Notes under the pieces: model-generated
The model's database searches: none
What the model saw: only the letters and a program-made list of their open reading frames with translations
Told to the model about the DNA's origin: nothing
Source of the DNA: Oscillospiraceae bacterium
GTDB lineage: Bacteria; Bacillota_A; Clostridia; Saccharofermentanales; Saccharofermentanaceae
Reading direction: 5' to 3'
NCBI GenBank assembly: GCA_902803365.1
Contig: CADCPU010000299.1
Location: forward strand, 1-17,658
DNA length: 17,658 nucleotides
Made by a program: the position numbers and the translations under genes
In this document: one piece after another, positions 7,196 through 13,590 of the stretch
Numbering within the stretch: the first letter of the stretch is position 1
How the letters are laid out: every line of letters begins with the position of its first letter

Positions 7196-9217
7196 ATGGA
7201 GATAAAGCTGGCCAAACTATCCGGATTCTGCTTCGGTGTAAAGAATGCCGTCGATACGGCATACGATGTCGTTAAGCAGAAAGATAAGAAACTTTACATG
7301 CTCGGTCAGATCACTCATAACGAGATAGTGGTAAATGAGCTCTTGAGCAAGGGATTTATCCTGATCGACGATCCTAATGAAGCAGAAGACGGCAGTACTG
7401 TCCTCCTGAGAGCACATGGTGTTACGAGGAACGTAAAAGAGATCCTTGCATCTAAAAAATGCAATGTCATAGATTGCACATGCCCGTTTGTCGAAAAGAT
7501 CCACAAGATCGTAAGAGAGCAGGCGGAAGCAGGCAAAAATATAATAGTGACAGGCGCCAAGGGACATCCTGAAGTAGTCGGAATATGCAGTGAAGCGGCT
7601 CCTGACCGCGTATTTGTAGTAAGCAAGGAAGAGGAGTTAAAAGATGTTCCTTTCCCCTTGGAAAGCGCTGTAATCGTATCTCAGACAACTTTTTCGGTAA
7701 GCGAATACAACAAAATTTGTGCAAGTGTCAAAAATCAAATTGCAAAATCTTATGTTTTTGATACAATATGTATTACGACGGAAAGCAGACAGAGAGAAGC
7801 AGTAGGTCTTGCAACCGAATCCGACGTCATGTTGGTCATCGGTTCAGCCGGAAGTTCCAATACTTCTAAGCTTTTTGATATTTGCCGAAGTCAGTGCGAT
7901 AGAACGTACTTAGTTGCCGATCGGTCTCAAGTCCGTGAGCTTATGGCGAGCGGGTTGATAGGGGCAGACGATAAGGTCGGAGTTACAGCAGGTGCTTCTA
8001 CGCCGCAAAGCATAATTTTGGAGGTTGTCGACGAGATGAGCGAGAACGAAGTGACTAATCAGGAACAGACTGATATCAATTTTGGAGACTATATTGATAG
8101 TATTCCTCAACTAAGGCGAGGAGCCATCGTGAAGGGAGCAGTGACTTCGGCAGACGCTGATTACGTTTATGTAGACGTTCGTGACAAATCCGAAGGTAAG
8201 ATCCCGAGAAAAGAAGTAGATAGCGATCCTGAGTTTGATCTCGAGAAGGCTATCGCAGAGAGACTTGAAGTATCTGCAGTTGTTAAGAGCATCCGTAATT
8301 CCGATATGGGCAAGGAGATCATCCTTTCTAAGTCCCAGGTAGATATCGAGAAGCACAAGAAGGCTATCGAGGATGCATTTGCAAACAAGACTCCTGTAAC
8401 ACTTAAGATCACAAACGTTGTTAAGGACGGTGTTATCGGATCTTATGCAGGCGGCATTGATGTATATGTTCACAAGACACAGATCAAGAACGGCGATGCA
8501 GGCGATCTTGAGCAGTACAAGGGTCAGACGATCGATGTACTTATCACAAAGCTCGATACAGACAGCAAGCATCGTTTGAGGATTTCCGGTTCCCATCGTG
8601 CTATCCTTACAAACGAGCGTAAGGAAAAGGCTGATGCACTCTGGAACGATATCGAGATCGGTAAGCACTACAAGGGTATCGTAAGAAGCCTTCCTGCTTT
8701 CGGTGCATTCGTTGATATCGGCGGTGTAGACGGACTCGTTCACATCACAGAACTTTCCTGGAACAGGATCAGCAAGCCATCTGATGTATTGAGCATCGGT
8801 GACGAAGTTGATGTATTCGTTAAGGATTTCAACAAGGAAACAAAGAAGATCTCCCTCGGCTACAAGAAGGAAGAGGATGATCCTTATTACAATATCGAAG
8901 AGCGTATCCCGGTAGGATCCATCGTTAAGGGTAAGGTCGTAAGACTTACAAACTTCGGTGCATTCGTAGAGCTCGAGCCAAATCTTGATGCTCTCTGCCA
9001 CGTATCCGAGATCTCTTCCGTAAGACTCCAGCTCCCTTCAGATGCTCTTTCTGTTGGTATGGAAGTTGAGGCTAAGGTCATCGACGTTAAGAAGGATCAG
9101 AGAAGAATCTCTATCTCCATCAAGGAAGTAGCTCCTATCGATCCTGTTTCCGAGGATGAAGATATCTATGCAATCTCTGAAGAGGCTCCTGCAGCAGAGG
9201 CTTCCGAAGAAGCATAA
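7196..9217 (+). CDS. ispH/rpsA: IspH-ribosomal protein S1 fusion (HMBPP reductase / S1)
   Basis: A 673-residue two-part protein. Residues 1 to about 280 are 4-hydroxy-3-methylbut-2-enyl diphosphate reductase, the last step of the MEP isoprenoid pathway. The three iron-sulphur cysteines C12 (GFCFGV), C96 (CTCP) and C192 (DTIC), as well as AHGV, GHPEV and SQTTFS, are all present. Residues 281-673 hold four S1 RNA-binding repeats (about 308-378, 398-470, 490-560, 575-650). The last two are the most canonical (AFGAFVDIGGVDGLVHITEL and NFGAFVEL), and an Ala/Glu tail follows. The fusion is known in Clostridia. The start follows the cmk stop by one base and has only a weak ribosome site, so coupling to cmk is likely. 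At the junction a strong internal ribosome site precedes an in-frame ATG (8036), and codon use changes about 45 codons later. A terminator follows. Confidence 0.95.
   Translation: MEIKLAKLSGFCFGVKNAVDTAYDVVKQKDKKLYMLGQITHNEIVVNELLSKGFILIDDPNEAEDGSTVLLRAHGVTRNVKEILASKKCNVIDCTCPFVEKIHKIVREQAEAGKNIIVTGAKGHPEVVGICSEAAPDRVFVVSKEEELKDVPFPLESAVIVSQTTFSVSEYNKICASVKNQIAKSYVFDTICITTESRQREAVGLATESDVMLVIGSAGSSNTSKLFDICRSQCDRTYLVADRSQVRELMASGLIGADDKVGVTAGASTPQSIILEVVDEMSENEVTNQEQTDINFGDYIDSIPQLRRGAIVKGAVTSADADYVYVDVRDKSEGKIPRKEVDSDPEFDLEKAIAERLEVSAVVKSIRNSDMGKEIILSKSQVDIEKHKKAIEDAFANKTPVTLKITNVVKDGVIGSYAGGIDVYVHKTQIKNGDAGDLEQYKGQTIDVLITKLDTDSKHRLRISGSHRAILTNERKEKADALWNDIEIGKHYKGIVRSLPAFGAFVDIGGVDGLVHITELSWNRISKPSDVLSIGDEVDVFVKDFNKETKKISLGYKKEEDDPYYNIEERIPVGSIVKGKVVRLTNFGAFVELEPNLDALCHVSEISSVRLQLPSDALSVGMEVEAKVIDVKKDQRRISISIKEVAPIDPVSEDEDIYAISEEAPAAEASEEA
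7740..7767 (+). promoter_or_regulatory. Promoter-like sequence inside the ispH half
   Basis: TTGCAA at 7740-7745, a 16-base spacer and TACAAT at 7762-7767, with the TG of an extended -10 at 7759-7760. It sits in an AT-rich patch of an otherwise balanced gene and points toward the S1 half. It could give a shorter mRNA for S1. Sequence match only; chance matches in AT-rich coding DNA are possible. Confidence 0.3.
8020..8038 (+). promoter_or_regulatory. Internal ribosome binding site and start codon for free S1
   Basis: GGAGG at 8020-8024, then 11 bases, then an in-frame ATG at 8036. The ATG begins MSENEVTNQEQ, at the point where IspH homology ends and the S1 part begins. Initiation here would give a 393-residue S1 protein with all four repeats. 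A second, weaker option is AGGAG at 8119-8123 before GTG 8129, but that would start inside the first repeat. Confidence 0.45.
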
Positions 9218-9242
9218 GATTATTTAACAATAGTCAAAAAAT

Positions 9243-9275
9243 ACGGCAGTTTCAGCGATGAAACTGCCGTTTTTT
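9243..9275 (+). terminator. Strong intrinsic terminator after ispH-rpsA
   Basis: Perfect 12-bp stem, ACGGCAGTTTCA (9243-9254) with TGAAACTGCCGT (9259-9270), closed by a GCGA (GNRA) tetraloop and followed by a T run to 9275. An A run precedes the stem. It closes the long block that starts at the protease gene. Confidence 0.93.
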
Positions 9276-9327
9276 ATTACAATACCAATACAAACCCCAG
9301 TTTTCGCTCATTTTCGAGAAAAACCGA

Positions 9328-9336
9328 TGTTATAAT
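9328..9336 (+). promoter_or_regulatory. Extended -10 promoter of the NlpC/P60 gene
   Basis: TGTTATAAT: a perfect TATAAT (9331-9336) with the TG of an extended -10 element. No good -35 is seen 16-18 bases upstream. Only 6 bases separate it from the ATG at 9343, so the expected transcription start falls on or next to the start codon. Confidence 0.65.
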
Positions 9337-9342
9337 TGTTGC

Positions 9343-10653
9343 ATGTTTACAGAGACAGAAAACAACTATGTATTCACGGTTTCCGATAAAACACTCAGTA
9401 ACATCGGAAAAGTGATGAGCGGAGTTCTTGTCGGAGCTCTGACTTTTAATTATTTTGGTATTGTTGATGTCGGATCATCAAACGACGTGACACTCCAGAT
9501 CGGCAATGTTCCTGTATCGGCCATTACGCGTGCGGCCGGTAGTGATCATCAGAAGGTCAATGCAGCCGGAATCAGCAGAGAATCATATTCCTCTCATAAA
9601 AAATTATCGAATAATATCGAGAAAGGTACTTTTACAATTACGGCTAAGGCCGATGCTAACGGTATAGAAGAGGAATTGCTCGATGAGTCCGAGTTTAAGG
9701 CAGACGGTACCAGACTTTGGGTAGCATGTGATACGCTCAATGTAAGAGAGCATCCTAATGCAGAAGCCGAGAAAGTCGGTGAGATAGGTTATGGAAATTC
9801 TGTTATCAGAATTTCCTACGGTAATTCTTGGTCAAAGATCAAGTTGGATGACGGTACGGCAGGTTATGTTTTGAGCATCCTTTTGTCTGATGTGGAGATC
9901 GTTCCTACACCTGTTCCGGAGCGTATGCCGACTCCTACTCCTGAAGTTCAGAAGTCTTCAGTCAATGCTAAACTTCCTGAGAATAATGTTGCTGAAGCAG
10001 TGCCGGAAACGACAACACAGCAGACAGAGGCTGTATCTTATACTCCTTCTTATACTGAAACTGAGCTTTATAAGACTTCTTATGCGGTAGGTGCGGTTAA
10101 CTTAAGGAGCGCACCAAGCACAGATGCGGATCTTGTAAGAGTTCTTAATGACGGTTCCGAGATCACAGTTATCGCACAGACGGATACGGGTTGGTATAAG
10201 ACAGCCAAGGGTAATTACGTTAAGGCTTCTCTTACTACGGATACTCCGCCGGCAGTACCTGAGACATCTTCGCAGGAGTCTGCACCGGTTGTAAATGACT
10301 TCGCTTCATATTGTCTGCAGTATGTCGGATGTTCTTATGTATATTGCGGATCAAGTCCTTCCACCGGTTTTGACTGCTCCGGATTTGTATCTTATGTATA
10401 TGCTAATTACTACGGTATCTCACTTCCGCACAGTGCTGATTCCATCTACCAGATGGGTTATGCAGTATCAGCTGAAGAGATGATCGCAGGTGATGTAGTC
10501 TGTAACGATCACAACGGTGACGGCTATATCGATCACGTCAGCGTTTATATCGGCGACGGCAGAGTTGTTCATGCGTCTACATCTACAACAGGTGTTATCA
10601 CGAGTAACTTCTCTGAACTTAAGGATGTTGTGTCGATCAGAAGACTTCGCTGA
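9343..10653 (+). CDS. Secreted SH3 and NlpC/P60 domain cell-wall hydrolase
   Basis: Likely peptidoglycan endopeptidase of 436 residues. An N-terminal hydrophobic stretch after K16 and K22 (about 24-40) is a signal peptide or anchor. Two bacterial SH3 domains follow (about 125-180, with LNVREHPNAEAEKVG, and about 245-300, with VNLRSAPSTDADLV), separated by a Pro/Thr-rich linker (about 186-240). The C-terminal NlpC/P60 domain is at about 320-436, with catalytic C345 (FDCSGF), H398 (DHVSVYIGDG) and H410 (VVHAS). An EF-hand-like loop, DHNGDGYID at 389-397, lies just before the catalytic histidine. The start at 9343 has no Shine-Dalgarno and lies 6 bases from the -10, so the mRNA may be leaderless. 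The alternatives GTG 9412 or ATG 9415 would remove the basic residues before the hydrophobic stretch. Confidence 0.9.
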   Translation: MFTETENNYVFTVSDKTLSNIGKVMSGVLVGALTFNYFGIVDVGSSNDVTLQIGNVPVSAITRAAGSDHQKVNAAGISRESYSSHKKLSNNIEKGTFTITAKADANGIEEELLDESEFKADGTRLWVACDTLNVREHPNAEAEKVGEIGYGNSVIRISYGNSWSKIKLDDGTAGYVLSILLSDVEIVPTPVPERMPTPTPEVQKSSVNAKLPENNVAEAVPETTTQQTEAVSYTPSYTETELYKTSYAVGAVNLRSAPSTDADLVRVLNDGSEITVIAQTDTGWYKTAKGNYVKASLTTDTPPAVPETSSQESAPVVNDFASYCLQYVGCSYVYCGSSPSTGFDCSGFVSYVYANYYGISLPHSADSIYQMGYAVSAEEMIAGDVVCNDHNGDGYIDHVSVYIGDGRVVHASTSTTGVITSNFSELKDVVSIRRLR

Positions 10654-10681
10654 TATTATTTATTTAGTTTTTATTGTAAAG

Positions 10682-10708
10682 CTCCGGCCATCTTGGTCGG
10701 GGTTTTTT
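10682..10708 (+). terminator. Intrinsic terminator after the NlpC/P60 gene
   Basis: CTCCGGCC (10682-10689) pairs with GGTCGGGG (10695-10702), including two G-T pairs, around a five-base loop. Six T (10703-10708) follow. It lies 28 bases after the stop codon. Confidence 0.85.
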
Positions 10709-10727
10709 ATATGTCTGCAACTTTCCG

Positions 10728-10744
10728 CTCACCCTAAGGGTGAG
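10728..10744 (+). repeat. 17-base perfect palindrome between terminator and promoter
   Basis: CTCACCCT-A-AGGGTGAG, perfect 8-base arms. It has no T run, so it is not a normal terminator. It ends 30 bases before the -35 of the Fe-S/PadR promoter and could be a protein site or an RNA hairpin; nothing in the sequence decides between these. Confidence 0.35.
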
Positions 10745-10771
10745 TCGGTAGTCAGAAGCAAATAAAAAGCC

Positions 10772-10822
10772 ATGTTGACAACATATCTCACTGGACATAT
10801 AATATATCAAAATGATATATTA
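10772..10822 (+). promoter_or_regulatory. Consensus sigma-A promoter overlapped by two palindromes
   Basis: TTGACA at 10775-10780 and TATAAT at 10798-10803 with a 17-base spacer, a perfect match to the vegetative consensus. The -35 lies in the palindrome ATGTTG-A-CAACAT (10772-10784). The end of the -10 and the expected start site lie in a second perfect inverted repeat, TAATATATCA-AAA-TGATATATTA (10800-10822). PadR regulators often bind ATGT/ACAT-type inverted repeats, and a padR gene is second in this operon, so these are the likely operators (inference). Confidence 0.85.
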
Positions 10823-10847
10823 AAATGATACATAGCGAGGTAGAATA

Positions 10848-11579
10848 ATGAGACAAAAAACACGCAGAACGATCCAATTCATCTCTATGTTGCTTTTCCC
10901 GATTACGATATGGTACTTTTCGCCGTACCTTATAATTGAGGGAGCTAAGCAGCATATCATTAACGGCAGCTTTATAGTATTTGTCAGCATGCTAGTCCTG
11001 TCGATGTTCTTGGGCAGAGTGTGGTGCGGTTACTTTTGTCCTGCGGGCGGTATACAGGAATGTGCACAGAGGATAAATGACAAGCCTGCCAAGCAGGGCA
11101 AGCGCGATATGATCAAATATGTGATCTGGGTGCTTTGGATAGCAGGTGTCACGATAACTTTTATTCTCGGTAAAAATGACGTGACGATCAACCCGTTCTT
11201 TCAGACTGATCACGGTATATCGGTCTCAAACATATATTGCTACGTGATATACTATGGTGTAATGTTTTTGATCGTATTTCCTGCGCTTGTTCACGGCAAG
11301 AGAGCGCAATGTCATTACATCTGTTGGATGGCTCCGTTTATGGTGATTGGAAGTACGGTCGGCAGGTGGCTTCATATCCCGCAGCTTCATGTTGAAGCAG
11401 ACAAGGAGAAGTGCATCTCCTGCGGCAGATGTAATAAAGCGTGCCCGATGGGACTTGATGTCAAGACGATGGTAGCTGAAGGCAAGTGTGCCAAGTGCAG
11501 CGAATGTATTGAGTGCGGTGCATGTATAGACGAATGCCCTAAGGATGTTCTGAAGTACGGATTGAAATGGAGAAAGTAA
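10848..11579 (+). CDS. Membrane 4Fe-4S binding protein, NapH-like
   Basis: Polytopic membrane protein of 243 residues with about five hydrophobic segments and a cytoplasmic ferredoxin-like tail. Two membrane-proximal motifs, WCGYFCP (C60, C64) and CHYIC (C155, C159), are typical of the NapH/CcoG/RdxA-like family. The tail has two 4Fe-4S clusters: C189-x2-C192-x2-C195-x3-C199 and C220-x2-C223-x2-C226-x3-C230, with spare C214 and C217. Such proteins pass electrons across or along the membrane, but no partner reductase is nearby, so the donor and acceptor are unknown. GAGG lies 7 bases before the ATG. The gene directly abuts a padR gene, which suggests inducible expression. Confidence 0.88.
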   Translation: MRQKTRRTIQFISMLLFPITIWYFSPYLIIEGAKQHIINGSFIVFVSMLVLSMFLGRVWCGYFCPAGGIQECAQRINDKPAKQGKRDMIKYVIWVLWIAGVTITFILGKNDVTINPFFQTDHGISVSNIYCYVIYYGVMFLIVFPALVHGKRAQCHYICWMAPFMVIGSTVGRWLHIPQLHVEADKEKCISCGRCNKACPMGLDVKTMVAEGKCAKCSECIECGACIDECPKDVLKYGLKWRK

Positions 11580-12116
11580 ATGGCCAAAGACAGAAAGATA
11601 GATTTCGTGATCCTCGGATTGCTGGCTCATGAGGAATTGACCGGTTATGACATTAAAAAGCGTATAGATGGTGCTATCAGTTACTTTTGGAAGGGAAGCT
11701 TTGGCAGTATCTATCCTTCTCTTAATGCAATGGAGCAGGACGGTCTTGTTCAAAAGCGCAAGGCTGATAACAGCGGCGCCAGAGAGAAGATCTTCTATCA
11801 GATAACAGATAGCGGCCGTAAGGTCCTGTGTGATTGGCTTCGTGATGAGCAGGCGTGTAATGACCTTAAGTATGAGACGATGCTCAAGTTGTACTTTGGC
11901 GGTATCGAAGGCAGGGAAGTTACGCTTAGGAATATCGATGTTTTCGAAAAGAAGATAAGGGAAGATCTGGAGATTCTTAAGGTGTACAAGGATAACCTCG
12001 AGAAGGTGATGGATGAAGGTGATCACCTTAATTACTATCTCACTGTTACGTTCGGTATCGATACATATGAAGCTTATCTTAAGTGGTGCGGCAAGGCACG
12101 GAAACTTCTTAAGTAA
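11580..12116 (+). CDS. PadR family transcriptional regulator
   Basis: Winged-helix repressor of 178 residues. The N-terminal PadR domain (about 8-85) shows LGLLAHEELTGYDIKK, the FGSIYPSLNAMEQDGLV recognition region and the wing ending in KIFYQITDSGRKVL. The C-terminal half (about 90-178) is the long alpha-helical dimerisation domain of the larger PadR subfamily. The start ATG follows the stop of the Fe-S gene without a gap, with GGAG 7 bases upstream. PadR proteins commonly repress their own operon and respond to small molecules. Here the likely target is the palindromic promoter at 10772-10822. The inducer is unknown. Confidence 0.93.
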   Translation: MAKDRKIDFVILGLLAHEELTGYDIKKRIDGAISYFWKGSFGSIYPSLNAMEQDGLVQKRKADNSGAREKIFYQITDSGRKVLCDWLRDEQACNDLKYETMLKLYFGGIEGREVTLRNIDVFEKKIREDLEILKVYKDNLEKVMDEGDHLNYYLTVTFGIDTYEAYLKWCGKARKLLK

Positions 12117-12120
12117 CAAA

Positions 12121-12149
12121 AAAGCGCCCGATTGGGCGCTTTATTTTTT
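12121..12149. terminator. Bidirectional terminator between padR and the peptidase gene
   Basis: Perfect 9-bp stem AAAGCGCCC (12121-12129) and GGGCGCTTT (12134-12142) with GATT loop. A T run on the right (to 12149) and an A run on the left let it serve both converging genes. It starts 5 bases after the padR stop and lies 13 bases past the end of the minus-strand gene. Confidence 0.92.
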
Positions 12150-12161
12150 AATTCGGGATCA

Positions 12162-13445
12162 TCAGCCTTCAGCAAGCTTGATGATCGATTCTTCGATGAC
12201 GTCGACCAGGACTTCGAAGTCGTTGACGCTCATATGCTCATTAGCCTGATGGCACTGATCTTCGTTCCAAGGAGTCTGTGGTCCGAATGCAACGATGTTT
12301 GGCACGTGGCGCGCATACGTTCCGCCACCGATGGCGATAGCGGAATCAAAAGCATCGTGCTCAGGTTTATAGCCTGTGAAGCGGGAACGGTTCTTGTTCC
12401 AACTTTCCATAACTGCGGTTATGAGAGCTGAGTCTTGAGGGAAGACGATAGGCTTCATGTGGTGCTTCTCGCAGTCGCATGTGAGTCCGAAGCGTGATGC
12501 TGCAGCATTGAGCGAAGCGATGAGCTTGTCGCTCGGGAAGGTTGCAGGGTAGCGGAAGTCGACTGTTACTGACTGCGCTGACTCGTCAACCGAGATGATT
12601 CCGACATTTGATGTCAGTGCGCCCGAGATATCTGTCAGGTCACATGATGTAAGTTCTTTTACACGGTCTTCACAGAAATAGTATTTGATGAAATCGAATA
12701 CTTCACAGGCGACATAGTGTTCGGATACGAAAGTCGTGATCGCGTTGATTCCGAGTTCCGGTTTGGATGCGTGAGCCGGTTTTCCGACTGAAGTATAGGA
12801 CTGACCGTTAACAGTACCGGAACAGAGGGCAGGTACCATATTGGCTGCGCTGCCGCCGCTGACTGAAACACTTGATACACCCTTGGCAACAGAGAATGTT
12901 GCCTGCATTATGCCTTTCTCGGCGAAGATAGCAGGGAACTCCGCATCCGGAGTAAATCCGCATGTCGGGATTATCGTATCAGGGTTTGTTACGTATTCGT
13001 GCATACAGTCGCATGTGCGCTCTTCGTCAGTTCCGAGGATCAGGCGTACGCGGCAACCGAGGTCGAGTCCGCGGGACTTGATGTTGCAGAGAGCGAAAAA
13101 TGTAGCAAGTGCAGGACCCTTGTCGTCTACGATGCCACGGCCGTAAAAGCAGTCGTCTTTGAGCGTAAGCTTGAACGGGTCTGTCTCCCAGCCGTCGCCT
13201 TCGGGAACAACGTCAAGGTGACATACGACAGCGACAGTCTTGTCTCCGCTGCCGTAGTCGATATAGCCGACTTTGTCGTTGAAGACATTTGTCTGAAAGC
13301 CAGTTTCCTTTGCGTGATCCAGAAACTTTGTGAGGACTTCACGATTCTTGAGTCCGTATGGCGCTCCGGGTGCAGGCTCGCTTCCTACGCTTCTGATGGA
13401 TATGATGGATGACATAAAATCAATATGTTGTTCATTGAGTTTCAT
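12162..13445 (-). CDS. M20 family metallopeptidase, PepV/Sapep-like dipeptidase
   Basis: Zinc dipeptidase of the M20 family, probably cytoplasmic, cutting dipeptides. It has 427 residues, slightly shorter than PepV. The two-metal site is complete: H76 and D78 in CHLDVVPEGDGW, D108 in GRGIVDDKGP, catalytic E141 with E142 in GTDEE, D167 in TPDAEFP, and the last His in ANEHMS near residue 407. A lid domain lies between about 185 and 310. It has no signal peptide. The start has AGAGG 7 bases upstream on the minus strand and an extended -10 promoter. It is divergent from the DUF4214 gene and convergent with padR. The exact dipeptide preference cannot be read from sequence. Confidence 0.92.
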   Translation of the reverse strand: MKLNEQHIDFMSSIISIRSVGSEPAPGAPYGLKNREVLTKFLDHAKETGFQTNVFNDKVGYIDYGSGDKTVAVVCHLDVVPEGDGWETDPFKLTLKDDCFYGRGIVDDKGPALATFFALCNIKSRGLDLGCRVRLILGTDEERTCDCMHEYVTNPDTIIPTCGFTPDAEFPAIFAEKGIMQATFSVAKGVSSVSVSGGSAANMVPALCSGTVNGQSYTSVGKPAHASKPELGINAITTFVSEHYVACEVFDFIKYYFCEDRVKELTSCDLTDISGALTSNVGIISVDESAQSVTVDFRYPATFPSDKLIASLNAAASRFGLTCDCEKHHMKPIVFPQDSALITAVMESWNKNRSRFTGYKPEHDAFDSAIAIGGGTYARHVPNIVAFGPQTPWNEDQCHQANEHMSVNDFEVLVDVIEESIIKLAEG

Positions 13446-13482
13446 CTTTTGGCCTCTTTTCTATATAAAACACATTGTTTTT

Positions 13483-13491
13483 ATTATAACA
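13483..13491 (-). promoter_or_regulatory. Extended -10 promoter of the M20 peptidase gene
   Basis: On the minus strand TGTTATAAT: perfect TATAAT (13488 to 13483) with TG one base upstream. No good -35. The expected transcription start is about 13476, giving a leader of roughly 30 bases that holds AGAGG. The nine bases are identical to the -10 of the NlpC/P60 gene. Confidence 0.65.
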
Positions 13492-13527
13492 AACTATCCT
13501 CATTTTATAGCCATTCTACATAAGTAG

Positions 13528-13556
13528 GTGACAAATCACGATCATTAGAATAAAAT
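13528..13556 (+). promoter_or_regulatory. Promoter of the DUF4214 protein gene
   Basis: GTGACA (13528-13533), 17-base spacer and TAAAAT (13551-13556). The expected transcription start is near 13563, after the ATG at 13561, which supports the GTG at 13591 as the true start codon. Confidence 0.6.
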
Positions 13557-13590
13557 CTGAATGATAAAAACTCAATTGGAGGATCATGTT

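Noticed and set aside
8111..9001. Minus-strand open frame of 296 codons opposite the S1 repeats
   Set aside because: Cysteine- and leucine-rich low-complexity product typical of an antisense shadow of biased codons; no domain or ribosome site.
9218..9342. Riboswitch or small RNA between ispH-rpsA and the NlpC/P60 gene
   Set aside because: After the terminator and the extended -10 are accounted for, under 60 bases remain, with no conserved structure that I can recognise.
11226..12119. Minus-strand open frame of 297 codons opposite the Fe-S and padR genes
   Set aside because: It spans two well-supported genes in antisense and begins at the shared terminator; no recognisable protein family.
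13561..13590. ATG 13561 as the start of the DUF4214 protein
   Set aside because: It coincides with the expected transcription start, has no ribosome site, and adds a charged stretch before the signal peptide. GTG 13591 has GGAGG at ideal spacing.
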